DNA from: Brevibacillus panacihumi W25
GTDB lineage: Bacteria; Bacillota; Bacilli; Brevibacillales; Brevibacillaceae
NCBI RefSeq assembly: GCF_000503775.1
Contig: NZ_KI629782.1
Location: forward strand, 1,141,522-1,187,156
Direction: 5' to 3'
Length of the DNA stretch: 45,635 nucleotides
Of the stretch, positions 26,747 to 34,581 are shown in pieces. The position numbers and the translations under genes were made by a program. Position 1 is the stretch's first letter, and the number at the start of each line of letters is the position of its first letter. The notes under the pieces are model-generated. The model saw only the letters and a program-made list of their open reading frames with translations. It ran no database searches and was not told the origin of the DNA.

Positions 26747-27474
26747 GAACATACACCATCGCACTCGCCGGGAATCCGAATACTGGAAAAAGCACCTTGT
26801 TCAACACCTTGACCGGACTGCGCCAGCATACCGGAAACTGGGCGGGCAAAACCGTTCTGATGGCGGAAGGTGAATTTACGTACGGAAAATCTGCTTTTCG
26901 CATGATTGATTTGCCAGGTACGTATTCCTTGTATTCCAACTCCGCTGACGAGGAAGTCGCGAGAGATTACATTATCTTTGAGCAACCGGATGTCACGATT
27001 GTCGTCCTGGACGCTACTTCGCTGGAAAGAAACCTGAATCTCGCCTTGCAGGTTCTGGAAATGACCTCGCGTGTGGTGGTTTGCGTCAATCTGATCGACG
27101 AAGCAAAAAAACGGGGGGTGCAGATTGACTTGCAGATCATCTCGCAGAGGCTGGGTGTCCCCTGTGTCGCCATCTCTGCCCGAAACAAAATCGGGATCGA
27201 TACCCTGATGGAACAAGTCGAAAAGGTCGCCAGCGGAGAAATCTCTCCGGAGCCTGTACAAATCCCCTATTCAAAAGAGATTGAAGAAAAAGTGAAGGAA
27301 TTGCAGCCAATCATCGCGCAAACGCTGGGTACGCGTTTTCCGACCAGATGGATCGCTCTGCGGCTCCTCGACGGAGACGAAAGCCTGTTGAAATCGCTGC
27401 GGGAGCGGATGCAGGAACCTACTGTGCCTGTACAAAGGGAGAGGATCGGACATGAGCAAACCATTTGCCACTAA
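26743..27474 (+). CDS. feoB: FeoB GTPase subunit (split FeoB, N-terminal half)
   Basis: This is the G domain and most of the GDI region of a FeoB-type Fe2+ transporter. The 243-residue protein has G1 GNPNTGKST, a G2 threonine in HTGNWAGKT, G3 DLPGTYSL and G4 NLID (a variant of NxxD). The G5 region is VAISARNKIG. There is no membrane segment. The GTG start overlaps the feoA stop and has GGAGG 9 nt upstream. It ends with an out-of-frame 23-nt overlap with the membrane half. Full-length FeoB is normally one chain. Confidence 0.88.
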   Translation: MRTYTIALAGNPNTGKSTLFNTLTGLRQHTGNWAGKTVLMAEGEFTYGKSAFRMIDLPGTYSLYSNSADEEVARDYIIFEQPDVTIVVLDATSLERNLNLALQVLEMTSRVVVCVNLIDEAKKRGVQIDLQIISQRLGVPCVAISARNKIGIDTLMEQVEKVASGEISPEPVQIPYSKEIEEKVKELQPIIAQTLGTRFPTRWIALRLLDGDESLLKSLRERMQEPTVPVQRERIGHEQTICH

Positions 27475-28858
27475 TTCGTCGGATCCGTTGGATGCGCTGC
27501 TGGCTGTGACGCGAAATGCTGCAGAAGGAAATGCTGTACGCGACACGATCGTCAGTGATATCTACCGAGTGAGCCGCTCCATTTGCAAAGAGGCGGTCAC
27601 CTATGAAGACCAGCGAAAATTGGCATCTGCCTACAAGCTGGACAAATGGGTCACGTCGAGAATCTGGGGCTTCCCGATCATGCTGGCGATCCTGGGAGCT
27701 GTCTTTTGGATTACGATCGCCGGAGCCAATGTGCCGTCTGCCTGGATCGCCAGCATGTTTGGCGTCGTCGAGGGCTATCTCACAGCGGGCTTTCAAGCAG
27801 TGAACGCGCCAGATTGGCTGCACGGAATTCTCGTACTCGGTTTTTTTCGCGGCACGTCATGGGTTATCAGCGTCATGCTCCCGCCGATGGCTATTTTCTT
27901 CCCGGTGTTCGCTTTACTGGAAAACTTCGGGTATCTGCCTCGCGTCGCATTCAATATGGATCGTTTGTTTAAAAAATCAGGAGGGCACGGCAAGCAGGCA
28001 TTGACGATGTCCATGGGCTTTGGCTGCAACGCTGCTGCCATCCTCTCTACCCGGATCATCGAGTCGCCACGGGAGCGGATGCTGGCGATTCTGACCAACA
28101 ACTTCGTTCCCTGCAATGGACGCTGGCCTACCCTGATCCTGCTCTCCTCGCTGTTCATGGCGACTGGCGCAGTAGGCGGCTGGCAGACGCTGACTACGGC
28201 TCTCGTCGTGATGGGGATGGTATTGATCGGCATCGTCGTGACTCTGGCTGTCTCCTGGGCCTTGTCCAAAACCGCCTTGCGCGGAGTGCCGACGCATTAC
28301 ACCCTGGAGCTGCCGCCTTATCGAAGACCGCAATTTTGGAAAACAATCCTGATCGCGTCCAAGGACAAATCCTGGAGCGTATTGAAAAGAGCCGTAATCG
28401 TTGCAGCGCCTGCCGGGGTGCTCACATGGATTTTGGGCAACATAACGGTCGGCAATGACAGCATCCTTGGTCATATGGCTGCCTTTTTTGACCCGTTCGC
28501 GCAATGGATCGGACTTGACGGGTACATCCTGATGGCTTTTGTTCTCGGTCTTCCTGCCAATGAAATCGTCCTCCCGATCCTGCTGATGGGCTATATGTCC
28601 TCCGGAGCGATGGTGGACGCCGATGGGATCGACAACATCAAGGAGATCTTTCTCCAGCATGGATGGACCTGGCTGACTGCACTGAACATGATGCTGTTCT
28701 CCCTGCTTCATTATCCATGCGGCACTACCTTGTTCAACATTTACAAGGAAACCAAAAGCGTGAAATGGACAGTACTGTCCGCAGTCATTCCGCTGGCGAT
28801 AGCGATCGCGGTGACGTTCGTTACGGCTCAAGTGATTCGCGCGCTTGGCTGGGTATAG
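27452..28858 (+). CDS. FeoB-like membrane subunit with gate domains (split FeoB, C-terminal half)
   Basis: The protein has 468 residues. A soluble segment of about 70 residues resembles the end of the FeoB GDI region, then the TM part begins at LDKWVTSRIWGFPIMLAIL, as in FeoB. Two nucleoside-recognition/gate repeats follow. The first has GFGCNAAAILSTRIIESPRER and NFVPCNGRWP where canonical FeoB has a CxARLP-like stretch. The second has GLPANEIVLP where FeoB has AKE. The ATG at 27452 has its own AGAGG site 7 nt upstream, so it is independently translated. Divergence of gate motifs leaves the transported metal open. Confidence 0.85.
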   Translation: MSKPFATNSSDPLDALLAVTRNAAEGNAVRDTIVSDIYRVSRSICKEAVTYEDQRKLASAYKLDKWVTSRIWGFPIMLAILGAVFWITIAGANVPSAWIASMFGVVEGYLTAGFQAVNAPDWLHGILVLGFFRGTSWVISVMLPPMAIFFPVFALLENFGYLPRVAFNMDRLFKKSGGHGKQALTMSMGFGCNAAAILSTRIIESPRERMLAILTNNFVPCNGRWPTLILLSSLFMATGAVGGWQTLTTALVVMGMVLIGIVVTLAVSWALSKTALRGVPTHYTLELPPYRRPQFWKTILIASKDKSWSVLKRAVIVAAPAGVLTWILGNITVGNDSILGHMAAFFDPFAQWIGLDGYILMAFVLGLPANEIVLPILLMGYMSSGAMVDADGIDNIKEIFLQHGWTWLTALNMMLFSLLHYPCGTTLFNIYKETKSVKWTVLSAVIPLAIAIAVTFVTAQVIRALGWV

Positions 28859-28866
28859 AGGAAATC

Positions 28867-28918
28867 AAAAAGCCTTTGCATGGAACCGGTCCGTACCGGT
28901 ATCTGCAAAGGCTTTTTG
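28867..28918. terminator. Bidirectional terminator between feoB and mqnC
   Basis: AAAAAGCCTTTGCA (28867-28880) pairs with TGCAAAGGCTTTTT (28904-28917), enclosing an ACCGGT/ACCGGT mini-hairpin. A-rich and T-rich flanks serve both convergent genes. Confidence 0.93.
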
Positions 28919-28939
28919 CTATCGTTCTTTTTGCCTGTA

Positions 28940-30046
28940 TCAGTTCTGCATGACAAAATCCTTCTCTGCCATCTCGCCATCCTTGAAGACGCGCAAAATG
29001 TCGTACTGCGTATTGCGTTGAGCCGGAATTTTGCCCGCTCCGCGAATCAGTTCGAGGATTTGGTTGGTGTTGACTTTGTAAGTACATGCTGCAGCGGAGA
29101 CGACGTTTTCCTCCATCATGGTTTGTCCGAAGTCATTGGCCCCATAAGAAAGGGACAATTGTCCGTACTCGGGTCCCATGGTCACCCAGGAAGCTTGGAG
29201 GTTCTCCACATTGTCCAGCATCAAACGGCTGATCGCCAAGGTTTTCAAATATTCCTCCGGCGTATTGTTGACCGCTTTCATATTGGTGTTGTCCGGCTGG
29301 AAGGTCCAGACGATAAACGCCTTGAAGCCGCCAGTCTCATCCTGGGCTTCACGAATGCGCATGAGAGACAGCACGCGCTCCTCCATCTCTTCCCCGAAGC
29401 CGATGACCATCGTCGCTGTACCAGGCAGGCCAGCGCGGTGTGCGGCTTTTTGGGTTTCGATCCAGTCTTTCCAGGAGCCCTTCAAGCGGGAAATCTTGCG
29501 GCGCGTACGGTCGTCCAAAATCTCTCCGCCCGCACCCGGCAACGAATCAAGACCCGCTGCTTTCAATTCGCGAAGAACATCCTCTACACTCATATTGGAG
29601 ACTTCTGCGATTTTCATGACCTCAGCAGTAGACAACGAGTGCATCGTAATCTGCGGAAAACGCTGCTTGATCGATCGCAGCAGATCAGTGTAGTAGTCCA
29701 GCTTGAGATCTGGATTGGTACCGCCTTGCATCAGGATCTCCGTTCCTCCAACATCTACCGTCTCCTGAATTTTTTGGAAAATGGTTTCTTTTGGAAGGAC
29801 GTAGCCCTCTGCCGAACCAGGCGGACGGTAAAAAGCGCAAAAGCGGCAATAGGTGTCGCAAACGTTGGTATAGTTGACGTTGCGGCTGATGACGAATGTC
29901 GCGATCGGATCTGGATGCCATTTTTGCATGATCAGATTGGCATAGTGCCCCATCTTTTCAATCTGATCGCTCTCGAATAATGCCAATCCATCTTCGAGAC
30001 CCAGGCGTTCCCCAGCTAGGGCTCGTTCTAATATGTTGTCGATCAC
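28940..30046 (-). CDS. mqnC: Cyclic dehypoxanthinyl futalosine synthase, radical SAM
   Basis: This enzyme cyclises dehypoxanthine futalosine in the futalosine route to menaquinone. The 368-residue protein has the radical-SAM motif CDTYCRFCAFYR near residue 60, the MqnC/CofG-type QGGTNPDLKLDYY, and ASWVTMGPEYGQLSLSYGANDFG near the C-terminus. GTG 30046 (VIDNILERAL) is the best start because AGGAG lies 8 nt upstream; a GTG at 30055 sits on the site itself. No other menaquinone gene is nearby. Upstream there is an extended -10 (TGGTATCAT) on the minus strand. Confidence 0.92.
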   Translation of the reverse strand: MIDNILERALAGERLGLEDGLALFESDQIEKMGHYANLIMQKWHPDPIATFVISRNVNYTNVCDTYCRFCAFYRPPGSAEGYVLPKETIFQKIQETVDVGGTEILMQGGTNPDLKLDYYTDLLRSIKQRFPQITMHSLSTAEVMKIAEVSNMSVEDVLRELKAAGLDSLPGAGGEILDDRTRRKISRLKGSWKDWIETQKAAHRAGLPGTATMVIGFGEEMEERVLSLMRIREAQDETGGFKAFIVWTFQPDNTNMKAVNNTPEEYLKTLAISRLMLDNVENLQASWVTMGPEYGQLSLSYGANDFGQTMMEENVVSAAACTYKVNTNQILELIRGAGKIPAQRNTQYDILRVFKDGEMAEKDFVMQN

Positions 30047-30149
30047 CAGGATCACTCCTCGAGTTCATACATTCATTTCCACCCCACATGATACCATATC
30101 TCCAGGACCCCGGCTATAGTCCAGGGTTTGACAAAGGTTCGTGCGCTAC

Positions 30150-30184
30150 GCAAAACAACCCTGCCTATAGGGCAAGGTTGATGT
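30150..30184 (-). terminator. Probable terminator after the 72-residue gene
   Basis: On the minus strand AACCTTGCCC pairs with GGCAGGGTT (one mismatch) and is followed by GTTTTGCG. The T-tract is short, so it is moderate in strength. Confidence 0.5.
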
Positions 30185-30203
30185 GGTGATGCATGTTTGG
30201 CGT

Positions 30204-30422
30204 TTATTCAAAACCGATCTGTTCGTACACTTCCGGCTCCCAGTAGATAACGGACTGTGCAAGCGGGAGATTCGTCTCTCGTGCTCCATTTGGTTGACCG
30301 TTAAAATAAATGATCTCCGTTACCGAGATCCGATCCCCACGAACATCGATTTCCCCTGACAATTGCAGACTGGTACCATCTGGGGCATAGTAGGTAACTT
30401 TCCCCGATCCTAGTGTTTTCAT
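30204..30422 (-). CDS. Hypothetical 72-residue protein
   Basis: I do not recognise this family. The small soluble protein MKTLGSGKVTYYAPDG... is predicted mostly beta, with alternating polar/hydrophobic strands (LQLSGEIDVRG, ISVTEIIYFNG) and a conserved-looking YWEPEVYEQIGFE end. The ATG at 30422 follows GGGAGGAG with only a 2-4 nt spacer. It stands alone between mqnC and the coat gene, on the same strand, with its own weak terminator. Confidence 0.6.
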   Translation of the reverse strand: MKTLGSGKVTYYAPDGTSLQLSGEIDVRGDRISVTEIIYFNGQPNGARETNLPLAQSVIYWEPEVYEQIGFE

Positions 30423-30499
30423 GGCTCCTCCCAATGACGTTTGTCTTTCCTTCTATAGTAGTGGATATTCTTTCCTAACGTCAATGGGATCGATGGGAC

Positions 30500-31396
30500 T
30501 TAATGACCGATATTCATGTCTGAGGAAGGCGTTTTTTTACGGCCGCGCGCTGTCTTCTCCTCAATATGCTGGGACATAACTCCTGTAGGTTCTGCACCTG
30601 CTGTCTGTAACTCATCCGTGATCATCGACGTATTGTCTATTGGCTGATGCAAATGTTGGTCACGGTAGGTCGGAGATGAGAAAATCTGGCTTGCATTTAC
30701 CGGTGCAGGCTCCCCCATCGGCTGGGAGGCAACATGGGGCTCTGCCATACCACGTGCCAGTTGTGCAGATATGCCTCCACCCATTGCGGGATTGGCAGGC
30801 TGAACGTTGTTTGGCATAGATTGGGGCATTGCCTTTTGGAACGGCTGGTAGGGGCGCAATAGTTGCGAGCTCGTCGCATGCGGGAACACAGCCAGTGGAT
30901 AATAGCCTTTTCGCTCCATATATTGCCACACTTCATAGGCCTGATGAGCACAGTTGACGGCTCCCTGGAGAAGCATTTCCCGGATCTGAGGGTGGGTAGC
31001 CTCAAGGGAAGCGTGGAGCTTTCCTTTGGCTCCCGTTTTGTGAATCCCCAATAAAGCAGAGGCCACATCAGCATCATTCACCTCAGCGGGGTGGAGATTG
31101 GGCTGCTGCTGCATCGGATAAGCCGCTGGATTGGGCATGCCGGAAAAGGGGGCTTGCATCTGACGCTTCGGCCTGTACGGCAGACTTTCCCCTGCTCCTA
31201 CTCCTTGAACCGTATGTACCATGCTGTTGTACTCATTCTGCATAAAGGTCATTTGGTGGTGAACAAGCTGCGCCAATTCGTGGTCGACCACATACGGGGC
31301 GTACAATTGGATGGTATTCAACGCATCTACGGCACAGTTTAAGACCTCGTGAAGCTCCATGACTTCATGGGCTCCATGCGGATGGGAATGCATCAT
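30500..31396 (-). CDS. CotF-family spore coat protein
   Basis: The 298-residue protein has two copies of a helical Coat_F-like unit. One is N-terminal (ELHEVLNCAVDALNTIQLYAPYV, then HHQMTFMQNEYNSMV) and one central, with the family signature LQGAVNCAHQAYEVW followed by MERKGYYPLA near residue 150. The rest is low-complexity, rich in Met, Gln and Pro, as in coat proteins, with a basic Arg/Lys stretch (TARGRKKT) near the end. The His-rich start (MMHSHPHGAHE) is typical. The ribosome binding site is AAGGAGGAG. Mother-cell expression is inferred from family only. Confidence 0.8.
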   Translation of the reverse strand: MMHSHPHGAHEVMELHEVLNCAVDALNTIQLYAPYVVDHELAQLVHHQMTFMQNEYNSMVHTVQGVGAGESLPYRPKRQMQAPFSGMPNPAAYPMQQQPNLHPAEVNDADVASALLGIHKTGAKGKLHASLEATHPQIREMLLQGAVNCAHQAYEVWQYMERKGYYPLAVFPHATSSQLLRPYQPFQKAMPQSMPNNVQPANPAMGGGISAQLARGMAEPHVASQPMGEPAPVNASQIFSSPTYRDQHLHQPIDNTSMITDELQTAGAEPTGVMSQHIEEKTARGRKKTPSSDMNIGH

Positions 31397-31441
31397 CTAG
31401 ATCTCCTCCTTCTTCTCACTGCTCGGATCATCCCTAGCCAA

Positions 31442-31478
31442 GGATGTACTGTCAGACAAAATCTCTAACAGTATGTCC
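31442..31478. repeat. Inverted repeat upstream of the coat gene
   Basis: GGATGTACTGT (31442-31452) and ACAGTATGTCC (31468-31478) are inverted with a 2-bp internal mismatch and a 15-nt spacer. It lies between the divergent coat gene and the VTT gene and could be an operator. No function is assigned. Confidence 0.4.
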
Positions 31479-31625
31479 GAAACCAAAACATCCTAGTAGT
31501 ATCCAGCCTTAAGGTGAAATCCATAAGCGGACTATGATATGATCATAGGAGAAGAAAATGTTCGGTCTTTGTTTTGGGACAGAATCATATAAGAATATTA
31601 CAGTAGAACCCCTAAGGAGACGCTC

Positions 31626-32192
31626 ATGCTGGAACAACTGACACAATTTTTTATGGATTATGGAATTTGGGGATTGTTTGTCGTCTCGTTCTTGGATTCC
31701 TTCATCCTTCCGATCCCGCCTTTTTTTGTACAAATCGGTTTGAGTTTTATAGATCCGCAGGCATCTCTGCGAATTGCGCTGATCGCTTTTGCCGGATCCG
31801 TCCTTGGGGCACCGATCGGTTACATACTGGGCAAGTGGCTGGGCAAACCGATCCTTCAAAAGCTCGTCCCGGAAAAATGGGTCGTTCTTGCCACGGAGCA
31901 ATTCGCCAAAAACGGGGATGCTGCCGTACTCATCGGTTCTTTCACGCCAATTCCTTTCAAGGTGTTTACCCTGTTGAGCGGCGTGTTCAACTACTCACTG
32001 GTCAAGCTGTTGCTGTTCGCGATTTTGGGTCGCGGGTTGAAGTTCTTTCTGATTGGAATCTTGTTCTATCTCTACGGAAAACATGCAAAAGTTCTGCTTG
32101 ACGACTATCTGGAGGTCAGCCTGCTGGGTGTAGCTGTAGTCGTCGCCATTCTCTGGTTCTGGTGGGACAGACGCAGAAAAAAACGTTCTTAA
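31626..32192 (+). CDS. VTT-domain (DedA/YqaA-type) membrane protein
   Basis: The 188-residue integral membrane protein has about five hydrophobic spans. The re-entrant-loop features of the VTT/SNARE-associated family are visible: FLDSFILPIPPFFVQIG near residue 25, GAPIGYILGKWLG, and FTPIPFKVFTLLSGVF with GRGLKFFLIG. The tail is highly basic (RRRKKRS). DedA relatives act in lipid scrambling or undecaprenyl phosphate recycling; the precise substrate of this YqaA-like subgroup is unknown. The ribosome binding site is CTAAGGAG. It is monocistronic with its own terminator. Confidence 0.85.
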   Translation: MLEQLTQFFMDYGIWGLFVVSFLDSFILPIPPFFVQIGLSFIDPQASLRIALIAFAGSVLGAPIGYILGKWLGKPILQKLVPEKWVVLATEQFAKNGDAAVLIGSFTPIPFKVFTLLSGVFNYSLVKLLLFAILGRGLKFFLIGILFYLYGKHAKVLLDDYLEVSLLGVAVVVAILWFWWDRRRKKRS

Positions 32193-32222
32193 AGCCTTTT
32201 GGCTGAAGGACGTTTTTTCATT
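32178..32222 (+). terminator. Terminator after the VTT gene
   Basis: AAAAAACGTTCTT pairs imperfectly with AAGGACGTTTTTT around AAAGCCTTTTGGCTG, followed by TCATTTTC. The hairpin overlaps the last codons of the gene. Confidence 0.75.
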
Positions 32223-32341
32223 TTCACCGAACATGCGGCGGTATAGGCAAATGCTCCCAGGGAAAATTTCTTTGGTACACTCACCCATCAAGCGGCAGGC
32301 CATATAGTGGTATTGTGAGTTTTTGCGAGGGGGGTGAAGCA

Positions 32342-32764
32342 TTGGCTGTCATAAAGGTGAATTCGGGAGATGTGGATTTATTGGCGCGGTTGATCCGCGC
32401 GGAAGCTGAGGCCGAGGGCGAGCTAGGCATGCTGATGGTAGGTAATGTCGGGGTTAATCGGATTCTTTCCAATTGCCTGGACTTTAAAAATATCCGCTCC
32501 ATGCGGGACATGGTGTTCCAATCCCCTGGAGGTTATGAAGCCGTGCAAAAATCGTACTTCTACCAGCGCGCTCGAGATAGGGAAAGACGACTGGCTAGAC
32601 GTACGATCAACGGGGAACGGACGCATCCCGCATCAAACGCGCTCTGGTTTTTCCGCCCGGCCGGCAATTGTCCTCCTACCTGGTATAATCAATCGAATTC
32701 TGGCCGTTATAAAGCTCACTGCTTCTTCATACCGTCGCGACAAGATTGTCCCCGTGTTTTCTAG
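32342..32764 (+). CDS. cwlJ: Spore cortex-lytic germination hydrolase CwlJ
   Basis: This enzyme degrades the spore cortex during germination and is activated by Ca-dipicolinate. The 140-residue single Hydrolase_2 (SleB-type) domain begins AVIKVNSGDVDLLARLIRAEAE, matching B. subtilis CwlJ. It contains the catalytic glutamate region RAEAEAEG, VGNVGVNRI, YFYQRARDRERRLARR and WFFRPAGNCPPTWYNQ. The start is TTG at 32342, with GGGGGGTGA just upstream. There is no signal peptide, as is usual for CwlJ, which reaches the coat from the mother cell. gerQ follows after 30 nt. A CATATAGT just upstream fits a SigE -10, but no -35 is clear. Confidence 0.92.
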   Translation: MAVIKVNSGDVDLLARLIRAEAEAEGELGMLMVGNVGVNRILSNCLDFKNIRSMRDMVFQSPGGYEAVQKSYFYQRARDRERRLARRTINGERTHPASNALWFFRPAGNCPPTWYNQSNSGRYKAHCFFIPSRQDCPRVF

Positions 32765-32794
32765 AGAACAGATTGTTAAAGGAGCGAGTTCATC

Positions 32795-33238
32795 ATGAGT
32801 CAACAAATGCCTTTCAATCCTTATACCCAATACGGATACGACATGTATCCTTCCGCCCAGTATCCATACGGCTTCCAACAACAACAACCGCAAGCTCAAC
32901 AGCCTCAAATGGTTCCCATGCAGCCCGGCGGTTCGATGATCCCTGGTATCCCCTTTATGCCCGGGCAACAACCAGTCGTCGAGGAGTCCTATATCGAAAA
33001 CATCCTGCGACTGAATCGCGGAAAAGTGATCACTGTGTATCAAACCTTTGAAAACAACACCCAATGGAATGCAAAAATTTTCCGTGGCGTACTGGAGACT
33101 GCCGGCCGCGACCATATCATTCTAAGTGATCCTCAAACCGGCAAACGCTACTTGCTGCTCATGGTCAACACCGACTACATCACTTCGGATGAAGAATTGA
33201 ACTACATCCCTCCTCAAATCCCTGGTATACCCCGTTAA
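32795..33238 (+). CDS. gerQ: Spore coat protein GerQ
   Basis: This is a coat protein required to localise CwlJ and is cross-linked by transglutaminase in B. subtilis. The 147-residue product has an N-terminal half rich in Gln, Pro, Tyr and Met (including FQQQQPQAQQPQ), which supplies the cross-linking residues. The conserved C-terminal GerQ domain covers SYIENILRLNRGKVITVYQ, FRGVLETAGRDHIIL and YITSDEELNYI. The ribosome binding site is TAAAGGAG. The cwlJ-gerQ pairing is conserved in Bacillales. Confidence 0.93.
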   Translation: MSQQMPFNPYTQYGYDMYPSAQYPYGFQQQQPQAQQPQMVPMQPGGSMIPGIPFMPGQQPVVEESYIENILRLNRGKVITVYQTFENNTQWNAKIFRGVLETAGRDHIILSDPQTGKRYLLLMVNTDYITSDEELNYIPPQIPGIPR

Positions 33239-33249
33239 AAATAATAAAA

Positions 33250-33302
33250 GCCGGAGCCACTCTTGCCTGCTTGTGTGTACGCAGCAAAGGAGTGGCTCCT
33301 GT
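33250..33302. terminator. Bidirectional terminator between gerQ and the DUF2087 gene
   Basis: GGAGCCACTC (33253-33262) pairs with GAGTGGCTCC (33290-33299), and the interior TTGCCTGC/GCAGCAA also pairs. T-rich sequence follows better on the minus strand (TTTTATTATTTTT) than on the plus strand. Confidence 0.8.
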
Positions 33303-33317
33303 ATGTTTTTCAACCGT

Positions 33318-34448
33318 TTATTTACGCTTTTCCTGATTGTAACCCCGCTCATGATAGGGCTTCATCTTGTCGAGCCACTTCTCCTCCAGCTTTTCCAAGG
33401 CGTCGCTCTCGTTTTCTTCTTCCAATACTTCCAGCACTTCAAATTCAAAGGCTTCCGGGCCCCATTCTTCCAGATCCTTTTGCAGCACGGGATTGGGGAA
33501 GGTGCCCTGCTGGAGCATGAATTTTTTTCCGTTCATCGTCTTCAGATTGGGGCTGCTCAGGATCAGGACTTTTCCGTTTTTCACGTTTTTGATCTGATAC
33601 ACCCCTGCCTGCGGCTTGGTTTCTTTATACTGCATTTTTAAGACTTGTCTTCTGTCCATCTCACCGTCCCCTTCTTCCTGCTCCCTTGTCTGATGAAGCC
33701 AGTAGCTGCTGCCATCCGCTTCCCGATCCAGAAGGCCAAAATCGACGAGATACCTTCGCACCGTCACATAATCCTCATAGACGGCTTGCAGAATTTCATT
33801 CACCTCTGGTTCGGTATACAGTCGTTCCGGATCAAAGCGCTTTGCAATTTCCTCGAGAACGAGCTTCTTCTCTTTTTGCTTGCGCGGGAGCCTGGTCAGC
33901 GGGCCGTTGCTTTGATCCGGCAAATATTTGGCGAGGATAGCCTTACGTTCTTCCAGCACGGCAGTAGACTTTCTACTCCCTTCGCGTCCGGACAGAGAAG
34001 GCCGTGCATCAGCCTGCTGATCCCGTTCCTTCAACAGCTCCATCATGACCAGAAAGACCTTCGCTTGCCGCTCCTTTTCTTTCAATACAAAGCGGTGATT
34101 GCGAATGGTGGATGTACTCCCAATACCTGTCTGCTTCTGCACCTCACTATCGCTCAATCCCTGATAAAACAGCCGCAGCAGCGTGATTTGATGCTCCGAA
34201 AGACCCGTCAGCTTTTTGTCCAAATGGCTCAAGTGCATGAATACAGAGCCATGCTCTTGCTCGATATGATGGCGCATGTATCGCCGTGCGTCGTAGAAAA
34301 GGCCTTCTACCGGATACATGACGCCTTGCTCTGCTTCTTGGCCACAGAGCAAGCAAAGGATGCGATCCTGGCGTTCTACAAAGCCCTGTTTCTGTTCTGC
34401 GGAAGTGGCCGACCAAAAATCATCTAGAACACTCACTAATAAACACAT
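33318..34448 (-). CDS. LuxR-type HTH / DUF2087 / degenerate GIY-YIG fusion protein
   Basis: The product is about 376 residues in four parts. An N-terminal zinc-finger-like segment has CLLCGQ and HHIEQEH. A LuxR-like HTH lies near residue 90 (GLSEHQITLLRLFYQG, then STIRNHRF). A DUF2087 winged helix lies near residue 200 (LPRKQKEKKLVLEEIAKRF, RLYTEPEVNEIL, RRYLVDFGLLDRE). A C-terminal GIY-YIG-like domain starts at GVYQIKNVKNGK. There the second tyrosine is replaced (LILSSPN instead of YxGSS), and the usual catalytic arginine is not apparent, so nuclease activity is doubtful. Probably a transcription regulator. ATG 34448 or GTG 34436 could be the start. Confidence 0.8.
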   Translation of the reverse strand: MCLLVSVLDDFWSATSAEQKQGFVERQDRILCLLCGQEAEQGVMYPVEGLFYDARRYMRHHIEQEHGSVFMHLSHLDKKLTGLSEHQITLLRLFYQGLSDSEVQKQTGIGSTSTIRNHRFVLKEKERQAKVFLVMMELLKERDQQADARPSLSGREGSRKSTAVLEERKAILAKYLPDQSNGPLTRLPRKQKEKKLVLEEIAKRFDPERLYTEPEVNEILQAVYEDYVTVRRYLVDFGLLDREADGSSYWLHQTREQEEGDGEMDRRQVLKMQYKETKPQAGVYQIKNVKNGKVLILSSPNLKTMNGKKFMLQQGTFPNPVLQKDLEEWGPEAFEFEVLEVLEEENESDALEKLEEKWLDKMKPYHERGYNQEKRK

Positions 34449-34475
34449 CCTGCCTGAGTTTGTTTTTATGTAGAT

Positions 34476-34504
34476 AATATAACATTTCATCTAGATATAT
34501 TCAA
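34476..34504 (-). promoter_or_regulatory. Promoter of the DUF2087 fusion gene
   Basis: On the minus strand TTGAAT (34504-34499), 17 bp and TATATT (34481-34476) form a SigA promoter. The spacer contains ATCTAGAT; the 9-mer TCTAGATGA recurs in the coding start region near 34425-34433, a possible autoregulatory site. Confidence 0.6.
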
Positions 34505-34551
34505 CAACAAGAAAGCGGATTGTTTTCATGCTGGCTCGTGGGGTCCAATCA

Positions 34552-34581
34552 TCAAAAAAACTCCGCGCCATTGGCGCAGAG
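34552..34581 (-). terminator. Terminator after the PilZ gene
   Basis: CTCTGCGCC/GGCGCGGAG with loop AAT is followed on the minus strand by seven T residues, immediately after the PilZ stop codon. Confidence 0.9.

Noticed and set aside
27419..27480. Programmed frameshift joining the two FeoB halves
   Set aside because: No slippery heptamer is visible in the overlap, and the second gene has its own ATG and ribosome binding site. Independent translation is simpler.
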